From contig JAFZKB010000023.1 of the NCBI GenBank assembly GCA_017551865.1, positions 1-64,000 of the forward strand: 64,000 bases of DNA, given 5' to 3'. This DNA comes from Clostridiales bacterium (GTDB lineage: Bacteria; Bacillota; Clostridia; Saccharofermentanales; Saccharofermentanaceae). The notes below the pieces were generated by a model, which saw nothing but the letters and a program-made list of their open reading frames with translations, was not told where the DNA came from and searched no databases. Positions 26,763-34,572 of the stretch are shown piece by piece; within the stretch, counting starts at the first letter, position 1; each line of letters opens with the position of its first letter. A program made the position numbers and the translations under genes.

Positions 26763-27971
26763 TCATGTGGAGGCCTTGAAGTTATATACGGGCTTGATGA
26801 CTTCAATCACATCTACAGACTCTCTCACCACGTCGATGATGTCTTCCAGCGACTTATAGGCCATAGGCGATTCATCGATGGTCGCTTCACTGACGGAAGT
26901 GGTGTAGATGCCTTCCATCGCCTTCTGGAAATCCTCCAAAAGGACCGTTGCTTTTGCCTTGGATCTGGACATGATCCGTCCGGCTCCGTGCGGCGCGGAA
27001 AAGTTCCATTCAGGATTACCCTTGCCATAGGCGAGGATGGAACCGTCACGCATGTTGATCGGGATCAGGACCTTCTCTCCTTCGTGCGCGGCGATCGCGC
27101 CCTTTCTCAGGATCATTTCCTCCGTATCGATATAGTTATGTACCGTGTGAAAAGCTTCCACAGCCTTTACACCATAGCTTTCGAGGATGATCTGCGCCAT
27201 CAGTTCACGGTTTCTCTTCGCAAATGCCTGGCAGATCTTCACATCGTGCAGATAGTTTTCGAGAAAAGGACCATAGAGCCAGCAAAGATCCGCGGGAACT
27301 AAAGGACCCTTCTTTTCAAACTGCGCCTGCAGCTTCTTAAGTTCCGCCTGGATCTCGGATCGTCTTCCCTGTTCCTTGAAGGTCCGGATGATCTCTTCAC
27401 GCTTAAGGAAGTACTCTTCTTTTCCGCTTTGAAGATCCACCGCCATCTTCTGATGGAACTCCGCCACCTGCTGTCCGAGGTTGCGGGATCCGGAATGGAT
27501 CACGAGATATAGCGTGCCGTCAGAGGCGCGGTCGATCTCGATGAAGTGATTCCCGCCGCCGAGAGTTCCGAGTGAACGGACCAGTCTCCTGGTTTCCTTA
27601 AGGTCACGAAAACATGTCAGTTCCGTAAGATCGAAATTCTCTTTCTTCCCTTCCCACACATTCATGCCGGACGGGACGGAATGACACACTTCATCGAAGC
27701 GTGCAAAATCGATCTCCTTCGTATCCAGTTTCACAGTGTACATGCCGCATCCGATATCCACGCCCACCACATTCGGGACGACCTTGTCGGTGACCGTCAT
27801 GGTCGTGCCGATCGTGCAGCCCGCACCGGCATGGACGTCAGGCATGATGCGGACTTTCGCGCCTTCCGCAAAAGGTGTGTCCAGCATCGTTTTGATCTGC
27901 TTGATGGCTTCATCTTCACACACTTTGGCGTAGCAGAGAGCCGTTCCGTATTTTCCGTTGATTTCAAACAT
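26763..27971 (-). CDS. rtcB: RNA-splicing ligase RtcB
   Basis: 402 residues, the length of compact bacterial RtcB proteins. RtcB joins 2',3'-cyclic phosphate or 3'-phosphate RNA ends to 5'-OH ends, using GTP and Mn2+ through a GMP-histidine intermediate. Visible motifs are RIMPDVHAGAGCTIGTTM, VVGVDIGCGM (metal-binding Asp and Cys), LGTLGGGNHFIE, VIHSGSRNLG and, near the end, SAPHGAGRIMSR, which holds the guanylated His. All metal and guanylate residues appear present. GGAG stands before the ATG. It lies downstream of the slipin gene on the same strand, with an 82-base GC-rich gap that can form hairpins. Association with RNA damage repair is inferred from the enzyme. Confidence 0.95.
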   Translation of the reverse strand: MFEINGKYGTALCYAKVCEDEAIKQIKTMLDTPFAEGAKVRIMPDVHAGAGCTIGTTMTVTDKVVPNVVGVDIGCGMYTVKLDTKEIDFARFDEVCHSVPSGMNVWEGKKENFDLTELTCFRDLKETRRLVRSLGTLGGGNHFIEIDRASDGTLYLVIHSGSRNLGQQVAEFHQKMAVDLQSGKEEYFLKREEIIRTFKEQGRRSEIQAELKKLQAQFEKKGPLVPADLCWLYGPFLENYLHDVKICQAFAKRNRELMAQIILESYGVKAVEAFHTVHNYIDTEEMILRKGAIAAHEGEKVLIPINMRDGSILAYGKGNPEWNFSAPHGAGRIMSRSKAKATVLLEDFQKAMEGIYTTSVSEATIDESPMAYKSLEDIIDVVRESVDVIEVIKPVYNFKAST

Positions 27972-28053
27972 ATCTATTTCTCCTTTACCTCCGCGCCCGG
28001 CGGAGGGTTTTCCTTATCGGGAAGAGCGCCCGGGCGCGGCCTTTAAAGCCGCG

Positions 28054-29151
28054 TCAGGACTTAGTATTCCCCATGATCTTTGTCAGCTCGGACAGGATGT
28101 CGCCCCCGCCGATGTTGATATTGCCTACATTTTCGCAGATACGCTCCACATACTCCAGCTCCTTCAGCTTATAAAGCGTCGGGTTCTCTTCCATGAGTTT
28201 TGCGGTATTCAGCAGGGAGCGGGTAGACGCCACTTCCTCTCTTCTCGTGATGACATTGGCCTGTGCCTTCTTCTCCGCGATCAGGACAGTGGAGAGAATA
28301 TCTCTCACTGCACCCGGCAGAATGATGTCTCTTACACCGGCATCCACGATGTCGATGTAAAACTCCTTGCATCTTTCCTTCATCTTCTCGAAAACATACG
28401 CGGTGATACCGTCTTTGTTTCCCAGAATATCGTCCAGCTTCTGGCGGCCGATCTCCTCACGCAGTGCCATCTGCGCGATCTGGCGCATCTGCTCGTCCGG
28501 ATCTTTTACCTCACGGTAAAGACCCGCCGCGTCCGTGATCTTATAGTTCAGCGCAAAGTTGATACGCAGCGGAACTTTGTCCGAGGTCATGATCTCCTGG
28601 CCCTGGATGACCATCGCGCACACACGCATGTCCACCATCTGGACATTCACCTTCTCATTGGTGCGCCAGAAATAATGTGTCCCCGGCTCCAGCACGCGCG
28701 TCAGTTTCCCGTCGATATACAGGACCGCATTCGTATTCGGCTCCACTACATACTTGATGTAGAAGATATCCGGAATGGACGAAAACAGATACTTCGGGAA
28801 GTCTTCGGAAACCTCAGTGGTCAGCGGGAAAACACGGAACTCGTTTTTGCCCGCCTTTTTGAAATAGGCACGTTTTCCCGGCTGAATCATGTTTACGAAA
28901 ATGCCATCCACGAAACGCATACCCAGCTCTGTCTCTTTGACATCTACCACATCCACGGAAGATGCTACGTCACGTACCGAAAGGAGTGCGCGGATATTTA
29001 TATTTTTGGACTCGAGCTCTGCGCGCGAGTCGAAGACCTCGGCGAAGCTGCTGTCGGAGATCAGGTATTTTCCTGCTTCCAGAACTCTGGCGAACTTGCC
29101 GTTCTTGAACAAAAGTGCTGTCTGTTTTTCATTAATTACTATTCTTCTCAT
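28054..29151 (-). CDS. slipin-type SPFH/band 7 protein
   Basis: 365 residues starting at an ATG after AGGAGG. The C-terminal two thirds are a band-7 domain: KLTRVLEPGTHYFWRTNEKV, VQMVDMRVCAMVIQGQEIMTSDKVPLRI, NYKITDAAGLYREV and REEIGRQKLDDILG. A helical tail follows, with AEKKAQANVITRREEVASTRSLLNTAKLMEENP. This is diagnostic of slipins. The front has an extra domain of about 150 residues that starts MRRIVINEKQTALLFKNGKF and VLEAGKYLI, resembling a half repeat of the same strand pattern. No transmembrane anchor is seen, so membrane contact may be peripheral. Slipins recur beside rtcB in bacteria (from memory), suggesting a role in RNA-damage signalling or repair at membranes. Confidence 0.88.
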   Translation of the reverse strand: MRRIVINEKQTALLFKNGKFARVLEAGKYLISDSSFAEVFDSRAELESKNINIRALLSVRDVASSVDVVDVKETELGMRFVDGIFVNMIQPGKRAYFKKAGKNEFRVFPLTTEVSEDFPKYLFSSIPDIFYIKYVVEPNTNAVLYIDGKLTRVLEPGTHYFWRTNEKVNVQMVDMRVCAMVIQGQEIMTSDKVPLRINFALNYKITDAAGLYREVKDPDEQMRQIAQMALREEIGRQKLDDILGNKDGITAYVFEKMKERCKEFYIDIVDAGVRDIILPGAVRDILSTVLIAEKKAQANVITRREEVASTRSLLNTAKLMEENPTLYKLKELEYVERICENVGNINIGGGDILSELTKIMGNTKS

Positions 29152-29660
29152 ATTTCTTTCCTCCTAAGAGTTAATGATCTGGTTTGAAGTCTTCCCCGTA
29201 TCCATACGGTGCGGCCGATATCTTGAGCGCCCGGATCCCGGAAGCGGAAGCCCTGGACTCTGGCCTCCGGGAGCACAACACGCGGTATCCGTTACCGGAC
29301 AAGCTTCGACGGTTACTGCCTTGCCCATTCGGAAGATCTCTCTTCTTATGGGACAGTTCTTTTCGGGAAGAATAGTGGATCCGAAGACCCGTTTTTCTTC
29401 GGGAAAAGATCTGTGGTTCCGGCGTGGGTCAGACTCCTGCTTTGTAGGGATCTTTGTAAGATCTGAAACAAAAAGGATTCGAACCTTCTCGAAATGGTTT
29501 TGAGCCAATTCTTTACCGCGTTTCCAGCAAATTTCAGCCGGTATACAGTCCGGGTGGGGACCTTTTCTGCACCGCGTTGTTATCTCGAAACAACCGCTTA
29601 CAGCTGTCCTTCGCTGTCCACATGTTCATGATATCGGGATATGGTTTTTTAATCACGGAA
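29152..29660 (-). other. structured leader region upstream of the slipin-rtcB pair
   Basis: This is a 510-base gap without a convincing gene. On the minus strand it holds repeated AACGCGGT elements (29571-29578 and 29515-29522), the tRNA-like element at 29464-29524 and GATCTT-ACA-AAGATC immediately after that. It also holds a perfect hairpin CCGAAGA/TCTTCGG (about 29380-29400) and a GC-rich fold (CCCGGA with TCCGGG, near 29237-29272). The 114-codon open frame inside has atypical composition and is rejected. The region looks like a long, structured 5' leader or non-coding RNA. Confidence 0.4.
29464..29524 (-). ncRNA. tRNA-like element (T arm, anticodon-like arm and acceptor, no D arm)
   Basis: Read on the minus strand, GAAGG-TTCGAAT-CCTTT is a perfect T arm with a canonical seven-base T loop. 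It is followed by TTGTTTC and A as the 3' acceptor strand and discriminator base. GAAACGC, 61 bases upstream, pairs with TTGTTTC at six of seven positions. Between them, AATTGG-CTCAAAA-CCATTT makes an arm with a seven-base loop that has T at the position of U33 and CAA as the apparent anticodon (Leu-like). No D arm fits in the seven bases left, and CCA is not encoded. It is either a tRNA remnant or a tRNA mimic. Its place just upstream of slipin-rtcB makes the mimic worth testing. Confidence 0.4.
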
Positions 29661-29663
29661 AAA

Positions 29664-29690
29664 AAGCTGCGGTATCTCTTCCGCAGCTTC
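29664..29690 (-). terminator. rho-independent terminator of the WYL gene pair
   Basis: AAGCTGCGG and CCGCAGCTT form a nine-base-pair stem. The minus strand continues TTTTTTTCC. It lies 13 bases after the stop of the distal WYL gene, so slipin-rtcB must have its own promoter. Confidence 0.88.
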
Positions 29691-29702
29691 GTGAATACTT
29701 TT

Positions 29703-30617
29703 TTATTTTCCGTTCAGGAGACTGTTTTGCCTACGGATACGGTCTTTGAGAAGCTCCACAAAATCCTCCGGCTCGGTAACACGGATCATCGGCCCGAAGG
29801 AAAGAATGCGGATCAGAAGCTCCGTTTCGTCGTCCTTGTCATAGCGGAGGCGCACACGGTACATCTTCCGGGAGATGTGCTCGGTCTCTTTTTCGAAGTG
29901 GGCAAAATGCAGCATGACACGCTCGAGGGCATTTCTGATATCAAGAAGCTCGAAGACCACTTCCCTTTCACTTTTATATTTCTGGACCGGACCCTTGATG
30001 ACCATGTCGCTGAAAGAGACCGAACGGATGCGCTGGATGTTAACGGTCCGCGGACCCTTTCTGTGCTGGACCCCCACCGCGCGGAACTTATCATCTTTTT
30101 CGGAATACTCGATGAAATCCGGACGGAAAAGGATCCGGCTCTGATGTCCTTTTCCGGAAACCGTAGAAATATCCAGAGTCTTCCCTTCCCGGATGGCCTG
30201 AAGCACAATGGAAAAACTTCTTCTGTATTCAGGATTCTCATACGGATCCCCATCTCCGTACTTATCGAAGACGCTGATATCTTCCGGCCGGAACAAAGGC
30301 TCCACATCCTCCAGTCCCTCAATAGTCTCGCCGAAAAGGGCAAACCGGGGATCTAAGGTGATCGCCTTGAGCCAGCGTTTCTGAAGATCCGTCAGCGGCA
30401 TTTGCGGATCTTTTCGGATCGGCGTCGTGCCATCTTTCCGGATCAGTTTATAGTCCTCTTCCCGGAGTGCACGGGCGATCTCGATCCCGCTCTCGGCAAA
30501 GCCCCTGGTCGCGATCACGGTCTGGATCTCTTCTCTGGATGGCGCGTGGTCCAAAGCGATCCGAAGGATGTCTGCCATGCAGTTATAGTAGGCCCCGTAA
30601 AGCTCACTGAACAGCAT
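29703..30617 (-). CDS. WYL-domain regulator, distal gene of the pair
   Basis: 304 residues from the ATG at 30617, with GGAGG nine bases upstream inside the preceding gene (14-base overlap). The N-terminal 130 residues are helical, with PLTDLQKRWLKAITLDPRF, a stretch common in WYL proteins just before the WYL core. The WYL-like part runs FSIVLQAIREGKTLDISTVSGKG, SRILFRPDFIEYSEKDDKFRAVGVQ and TVNIQRIRSVSFSD. The C-terminal extension (VMLHFAHFEKETEHISRKMYRVRLRYDKDDETELLIRILSFGPMIRV) is the WCX-type domain. A helix-turn-helix is not obvious, so it may act with the upstream WYL protein as a hetero-oligomer (inference). WYL domains bind nucleic acid or nucleotides. Confidence 0.8.
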   Translation of the reverse strand: MLFSELYGAYYNCMADILRIALDHAPSREEIQTVIATRGFAESGIEIARALREEDYKLIRKDGTTPIRKDPQMPLTDLQKRWLKAITLDPRFALFGETIEGLEDVEPLFRPEDISVFDKYGDGDPYENPEYRRSFSIVLQAIREGKTLDISTVSGKGHQSRILFRPDFIEYSEKDDKFRAVGVQHRKGPRTVNIQRIRSVSFSDMVIKGPVQKYKSEREVVFELLDIRNALERVMLHFAHFEKETEHISRKMYRVRLRYDKDDETELLIRILSFGPMIRVTEPEDFVELLKDRIRRQNSLLNGK

Positions 30618-31911
30618 CGTCCGCACCTCCCTCCTGTCTGCCGCCGTCGGCCGCGGCTTCGCCTTTCGGCCTTTCCTCGCCGCTTCCGTCCGCGCCGGCA
30701 TCAAGACCATAAACTTCCGCCATCTTCTTAATATCCGAAAGGAACCGTTTCTCCACGGCGCCGTTACTAAAATGCACGTCCACGATCCGCCCGATAAAGG
30801 TACGGATCCAGGGTACCAGTTCCGAAGAATCAAAGACATCCGCCTCGTACCGGATGAGGCCTTCACCCACTTCCGTGACCGTGCCGCAGCGCTTCTCTCG
30901 CATGAGGCGGTCGGGAATATGCTGCTCATATTTACCATATGCGACGGTAAAGAAGACATGCTCGAGCCGGGGGCCGATGCTGGCTCCCCAGAGATGCTCT
31001 TCCTGATGCGCCAGTTTCTCTCTTGCCGCATCGAAATACTCGATCTCCTCACACATGGTAAGTTCCGTGATCTGATCGATCCGCACCGAACGGTATGCTT
31101 CGTTTTTGAGCGAGAATCCGATGAGATGCTGGCGCCCCGACTGCGTGCTGATCTTCACCTTCAGCGGGATCAGCGTATCCGATGTGCGCGTATCCTTCTT
31201 TCTGCTAAAGAGCTCCACATGGACCGCTCTTTTTTCCTGCATGGCCAGGAAGATCCCGCATAGCACTTCGCTGTCGATCGTCCCGGTCAGGTAGTGATGT
31301 TTAAAACGGAATACCGGCTCCTTAAGAGGTCTTTTGTCCTCGAGAAAAGATCCGATCACGCCGCAGGGTGCGGTCTCGGCAAAGAACCGGAGAAGATCGG
31401 AAGAAGGAAGACCGGTCATTTTCGCGCAGCGGTAATACACGAGCCGCCCTTCTTTTCGGGAAGTAATAAGACCTTCTTTCTCATACTCGGACAGTTTTTT
31501 CCGAACCGTGGACTGGTCGAAGACCTTCGTACCGGAAAACCCTTCCAGATAAAGATCGATCTTTTCCATGATCTCCTTAAGCGTGCACTCCCGCTCTTCC
31601 GAAAGAATATCGAAAAGGAAGAAATGCAGGGTAATATCGCCATCGGTGAAACTCTTACTCTTCCATGCTTTAAAGAAAGGATTCGGACCCTCGGCACGGC
31701 TGTCCACGGAAAGGAATACCGTCTTCCCATCCGATGTATTCCGAAAAGACATGGAGTCAGAAAGCCAGCTCTCGATGCGTCTTCGGCAGTCATCGTAGGA
31801 GCGGGTGCTTTTCCGGTCGTACTCGCCGCGGCTCTTAAATCCGTAAAGATAAAAGTCGCGCATGTAGTCGCGGATCGTATCGAAGTTTTTGATCAGTTCA
31901 CTGTATGGCAT
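30604..31911 (-). CDS. WYL-domain transcriptional regulator, proximal gene of the pair
   Basis: 435 residues. The front is helical (YSELIKNFDTIRDYMRDFYLYG), followed by a winged-helix-like part (LHFFLFDILSEERECTLKEI ... TVRKKLSEYEKEGLITSRKEGRLVYY). The WYL core is VELFSRKKDTRTSDTLIPLKVKISTQSGRQHLIGFS and the C-terminal WCX region starts near LEHVFFTVAYGKYEQHIPDR. The gene is divergent from 31934-32767 with 22 bases between the start codons. A perfect palindrome spans both starts, and a TACAAT -10 on this strand lies so near the ATG that a leaderless transcript is likely. Autoregulation is likely. RtcB-slipin lies downstream and could be a target (inference). Confidence 0.85.
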   Translation of the reverse strand: MPYSELIKNFDTIRDYMRDFYLYGFKSRGEYDRKSTRSYDDCRRRIESWLSDSMSFRNTSDGKTVFLSVDSRAEGPNPFFKAWKSKSFTDGDITLHFFLFDILSEERECTLKEIMEKIDLYLEGFSGTKVFDQSTVRKKLSEYEKEGLITSRKEGRLVYYRCAKMTGLPSSDLLRFFAETAPCGVIGSFLEDKRPLKEPVFRFKHHYLTGTIDSEVLCGIFLAMQEKRAVHVELFSRKKDTRTSDTLIPLKVKISTQSGRQHLIGFSLKNEAYRSVRIDQITELTMCEEIEYFDAAREKLAHQEEHLWGASIGPRLEHVFFTVAYGKYEQHIPDRLMREKRCGTVTEVGEGLIRYEADVFDSSELVPWIRTFIGRIVDVHFSNGAVEKRFLSDIKKMAEVYGLDAGADGSGEERPKGEAAADGGRQEGGADDAVQ

Positions 31912-31933
31912 ACATTCATTGTATCATGTATGC
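31908..31933. promoter_or_regulatory. operator palindrome between the divergent WYL and cytosolic genes
   Basis: GCATACAT and ATGTATGC are perfect eight-base arms separated by ten bases. Longer imperfect arms (ATACATTCAT / ATGAATGATAT) overlap them. The palindrome covers the start codon of the WYL gene and abuts that of the divergent gene, so one bound dimer would block both. Confidence 0.65.
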
Positions 31934-32767
31934 ATGAATGATATATTTAGGGAAATGGACATTAAACGATTTTATCAGGATAATGAATATATATTAGAAA
32001 AGCGCGACGAAAAGGTCTTTCTCATTAAAGGGGAAGACGAGTATGAATTGTCCTACCAGCCATATGGATCCTGTCTGAATATAAAGACACCGGACCGGAA
32101 ATGGTGGACGATCTATCAGGCTTTTTCAGTCGGCGAACTCTGTTGCGCCGCGCGCACGAACGATACGATCCGGATGGTCACCGGCGAGACCTACGATATC
32201 CGGGGTGTGTTCAAGCTGATCATGAAGGCCCTGGAGCTGAAGCTGGATCAGATGGATATCGGCTATATCGAGGCCCGCTGCTTCATGGACATTCTGGCGG
32301 AAAAGGGCGCTGTCTCTGAAGAAACCGCATTCGACCTTTACTCGGTCGGGATGGTCAATCCGAACATCATGTCCCACCTGATCCATTCTAAGAAAGTACA
32401 GAACACACCAGGCGGCCGACACTATCTGCGGAAGGCCGGGGCGGAGATGTATGGTCTCACTTCTGTTGAGCCCGCAGAAAAAGATCCGGGAGAGCCGGAT
32501 TTCCGCCTGATCTCCAACCAGGTGCGTTTTGGTGTGGGATATATAAAGACGCCTTCCGGCAAACAGTACTATGCCTGGCACGGGCAGCCGAACCGAAACG
32601 ACGACTATATCACCTATGCGGAGATCACGGAAGAGGAATATACGAAGATCAATAAAGAATATCCCCGAAGGATCGATGCCGACCGGGAAACAGCAGAATT
32701 GTTCCGGAATAAATATGTGGACGGGCACAAAGTGATCTCTGAAGGATGGAATATGCCCCATCCCTGA
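31934..32767 (+). CDS. cytosolic protein of unknown function, divergent from the WYL pair
   Basis: 277 residues, without signal peptide or membrane segment. The start at ATG 31934 directly follows the operator; ATG 31955 with AGGG two bases before it is an alternative. The front contains an aromatic-rich beta domain (FLIKGEDEYELSYQPYGSCLNI, PDRKWWTIYQAF), followed by a helical middle (MKALELKLDQMDIGYIEARCFMDIL). A C-terminal domain has VRFGVGYIKTPSGKQYYAWHGQPNRNDDYITYAEIT. I do not recognise the family. The shared operator suggests it is regulated together with the WYL pair and so may take part in the same RNA-repair or stress response. Confidence 0.6.
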   Translation: MNDIFREMDIKRFYQDNEYILEKRDEKVFLIKGEDEYELSYQPYGSCLNIKTPDRKWWTIYQAFSVGELCCAARTNDTIRMVTGETYDIRGVFKLIMKALELKLDQMDIGYIEARCFMDILAEKGAVSEETAFDLYSVGMVNPNIMSHLIHSKKVQNTPGGRHYLRKAGAEMYGLTSVEPAEKDPGEPDFRLISNQVRFGVGYIKTPSGKQYYAWHGQPNRNDDYITYAEITEEEYTKINKEYPRRIDADRETAELFRNKYVDGHKVISEGWNMPHP

Positions 32768-32889
32768 TCCCTTCCCGCAAGTCTTCCACGCGAGAATCTT
32801 TTCCCTGCGAAAAAATTTTATCTCCGAGAAAAAAAAGGCAGAATAATGCGTCTAATTTTCAAAAGGATGAACCACAGGGAGGTTTGGAC

Positions 32890-34551
32890 ATGAAACGTAT
32901 AACAGCTATTATTCTCGCAGGACTCATGATCACTTCGTCCGCATGCGGCAAAAAGGAAAGCACCCCGTCCGGGACCGAGATATCAGGAACAGAAACATCA
33001 GGAACAGTAGAACCTTCTGAAAGCAGTGAAAAAGAAACTGCAACCTCTGTCTCTGAAAGCGCTTCTCAAGCCGAAACAGAAGCTCCTGTGGAAGCGCCCA
33101 TCAAAGCTGAGTGTAAAAGAGATCTTACCTACATCAGCTACGAAAAAGAGACAAAGATGGAATCGCGTTACATTTATCCGGTATCTAACGGCTATGTCGA
33201 ATACGACGAAAATCCGATACTGCAGTATGACAGCCTTACTATCTCCGGACAGGAGTATTACAAACTCCGATTCGCGATCGACGAGGTTATTGATCCGTTC
33301 ATAAAGGATCTTCGTGATACATACAATAAGAATATCGAATACCTGGAAGGCAAAGATATTCCTGATGAAAACCGGACCGGTGAATGGCATACACTCTGGG
33401 TTACAGTACACCGCGCAGATTCCATGGTCTTCTCGATCGACCTGGAAGATCACTACTACAATTTTGATTCGAAGACCGGAGAGCTCATCACCATATCCGA
33501 CATCGTCAAGGATAAAGCCGCCTTTGAAGATCTGATCTGCAGATATATGGAACCATTCACAAAAAATCCCTCGACATATGGTTCCCAGTCTCTGGAAACA
33601 GTTCTTCACCGAAAAGTCGAAGATGACAGTCTGGATTTCATCCTGAATTATGACGGACTGACCTTGAAGGTCTATTCGGATGAAGATACCAACCCGTACT
33701 ATTTCAACTCCATCAAGATCTCTGCCATGAGAGATCCGGAGATCTTTAATATGGACTATTTCGGACATACTCCGGGAAACTATGTATTACGCCCGAACGA
33801 CGATGGCTGGATCTACTGGGATTTTAACGACGATGGTATTCTTGATGCCCTTGGAACCAATCAGGAAATCAACTACGAAGGGATCACCGGATTTGCAGAT
33901 ATATCCTTCGGCATGGGCCGTTGCGAGTTTAAACCGGCAAAAACATATAGCACTATCCCCTTTACTTTCCTGAAAAGTGATGATGGCAAGTATCTTTACA
34001 TTGAAGAACAATACAACCTCGGCACCCGCTGCGCGAAACTGGAAGATGATTTCTCCATGCATATCGTCGATCCATACGGGCCGAAAGTATCCTATTCTGA
34101 TGCTTTGAAACAGTCGGAGGATCCTGCAAAAACAACCCATATAAAAATGGTCTACCTCCTGGGCTACAGGAGCATGAACGAGGAATTCTCGTTTGCCGGG
34201 AAGAACGGTATCCCGGAAAAGGGACCGGTGTACTATAGCGACAGTCCGGAAGTCATGAAGAGTAATGTTTCTCTTTCCGGTTTTGCATATGACCCAGGTA
34301 CCGGGACAAAAGGCGGAAAACTAACGATCCCGGAAGGTTCTCTTTTTGACATTATCGAATATAACGATCAGGAGGGTATGATCCTCTTTAGGATCACGCC
34401 TCCGGGCGAAAAGACCCATGACAATGATTATTATGCCGTTGTCGAGTTTTCCGGCTTTGCCCTTAAGATTGAAGAATATCATTATCCGCAATTACTGGAT
34501 GGCAAAAAAGTCGATGATGTGTTTGACGACCTTCCGTCGATCGGCGGCTGA
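32890..34551 (+). CDS. lipoprotein with RsiV/DUF3298-like domain
   Basis: 553 residues after GGGAGG. The lipobox is ITSSAC (Cys19), followed by a linker rich in Ser, Thr and Glu to about residue 72. Residues 75-290 resemble the DUF4163/DUF3298 pair of RsiV and PdaC, with YYKLRFAIDEVIDPFIKDLRDTYN, LWVTVHRADSMVFSIDLEDHYYNFDSKTGELITISDIVKDKAAFEDLICRY. A second region (YWDFNDDGILDALGTNQEI) has an EF-hand-like calcium-binding loop. Its partner downstream (34573) is another lipoprotein 21 bases away, so they probably form an operon. Confidence 0.7.
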   Translation: MKRITAIILAGLMITSSACGKKESTPSGTEISGTETSGTVEPSESSEKETATSVSESASQAETEAPVEAPIKAECKRDLTYISYEKETKMESRYIYPVSNGYVEYDENPILQYDSLTISGQEYYKLRFAIDEVIDPFIKDLRDTYNKNIEYLEGKDIPDENRTGEWHTLWVTVHRADSMVFSIDLEDHYYNFDSKTGELITISDIVKDKAAFEDLICRYMEPFTKNPSTYGSQSLETVLHRKVEDDSLDFILNYDGLTLKVYSDEDTNPYYFNSIKISAMRDPEIFNMDYFGHTPGNYVLRPNDDGWIYWDFNDDGILDALGTNQEINYEGITGFADISFGMGRCEFKPAKTYSTIPFTFLKSDDGKYLYIEEQYNLGTRCAKLEDDFSMHIVDPYGPKVSYSDALKQSEDPAKTTHIKMVYLLGYRSMNEEFSFAGKNGIPEKGPVYYSDSPEVMKSNVSLSGFAYDPGTGTKGGKLTIPEGSLFDIIEYNDQEGMILFRITPPGEKTHDNDYYAVVEFSGFALKIEEYHYPQLLDGKKVDDVFDDLPSIGG

Positions 34552-34572
34552 CTTCAAAAAGGAGAATTGACT

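Noticed and set aside
29164..29508. 114-codon open frame upstream of slipin on the minus strand
   Set aside because: The translation is rich in Pro, Gly and Arg without fold-like pattern, begins inside the tRNA-like element and has no ribosome site. The bases are better explained by RNA structure.
29548..29578. T-box-like bases GGGTGGGGACC and ACCGCG on the plus strand
   Set aside because: The bases are interrupted and no plus-strand gene follows, since the next genes read on the minus strand. A T-box would need a specifier loop and a downstream gene.
29703..31911. WYL proteins as a sign of a CRISPR-Cas or other phage-defence locus
   Set aside because: No cas genes, repeats or defence genes lie nearby. 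The neighbours are slipin and RtcB.
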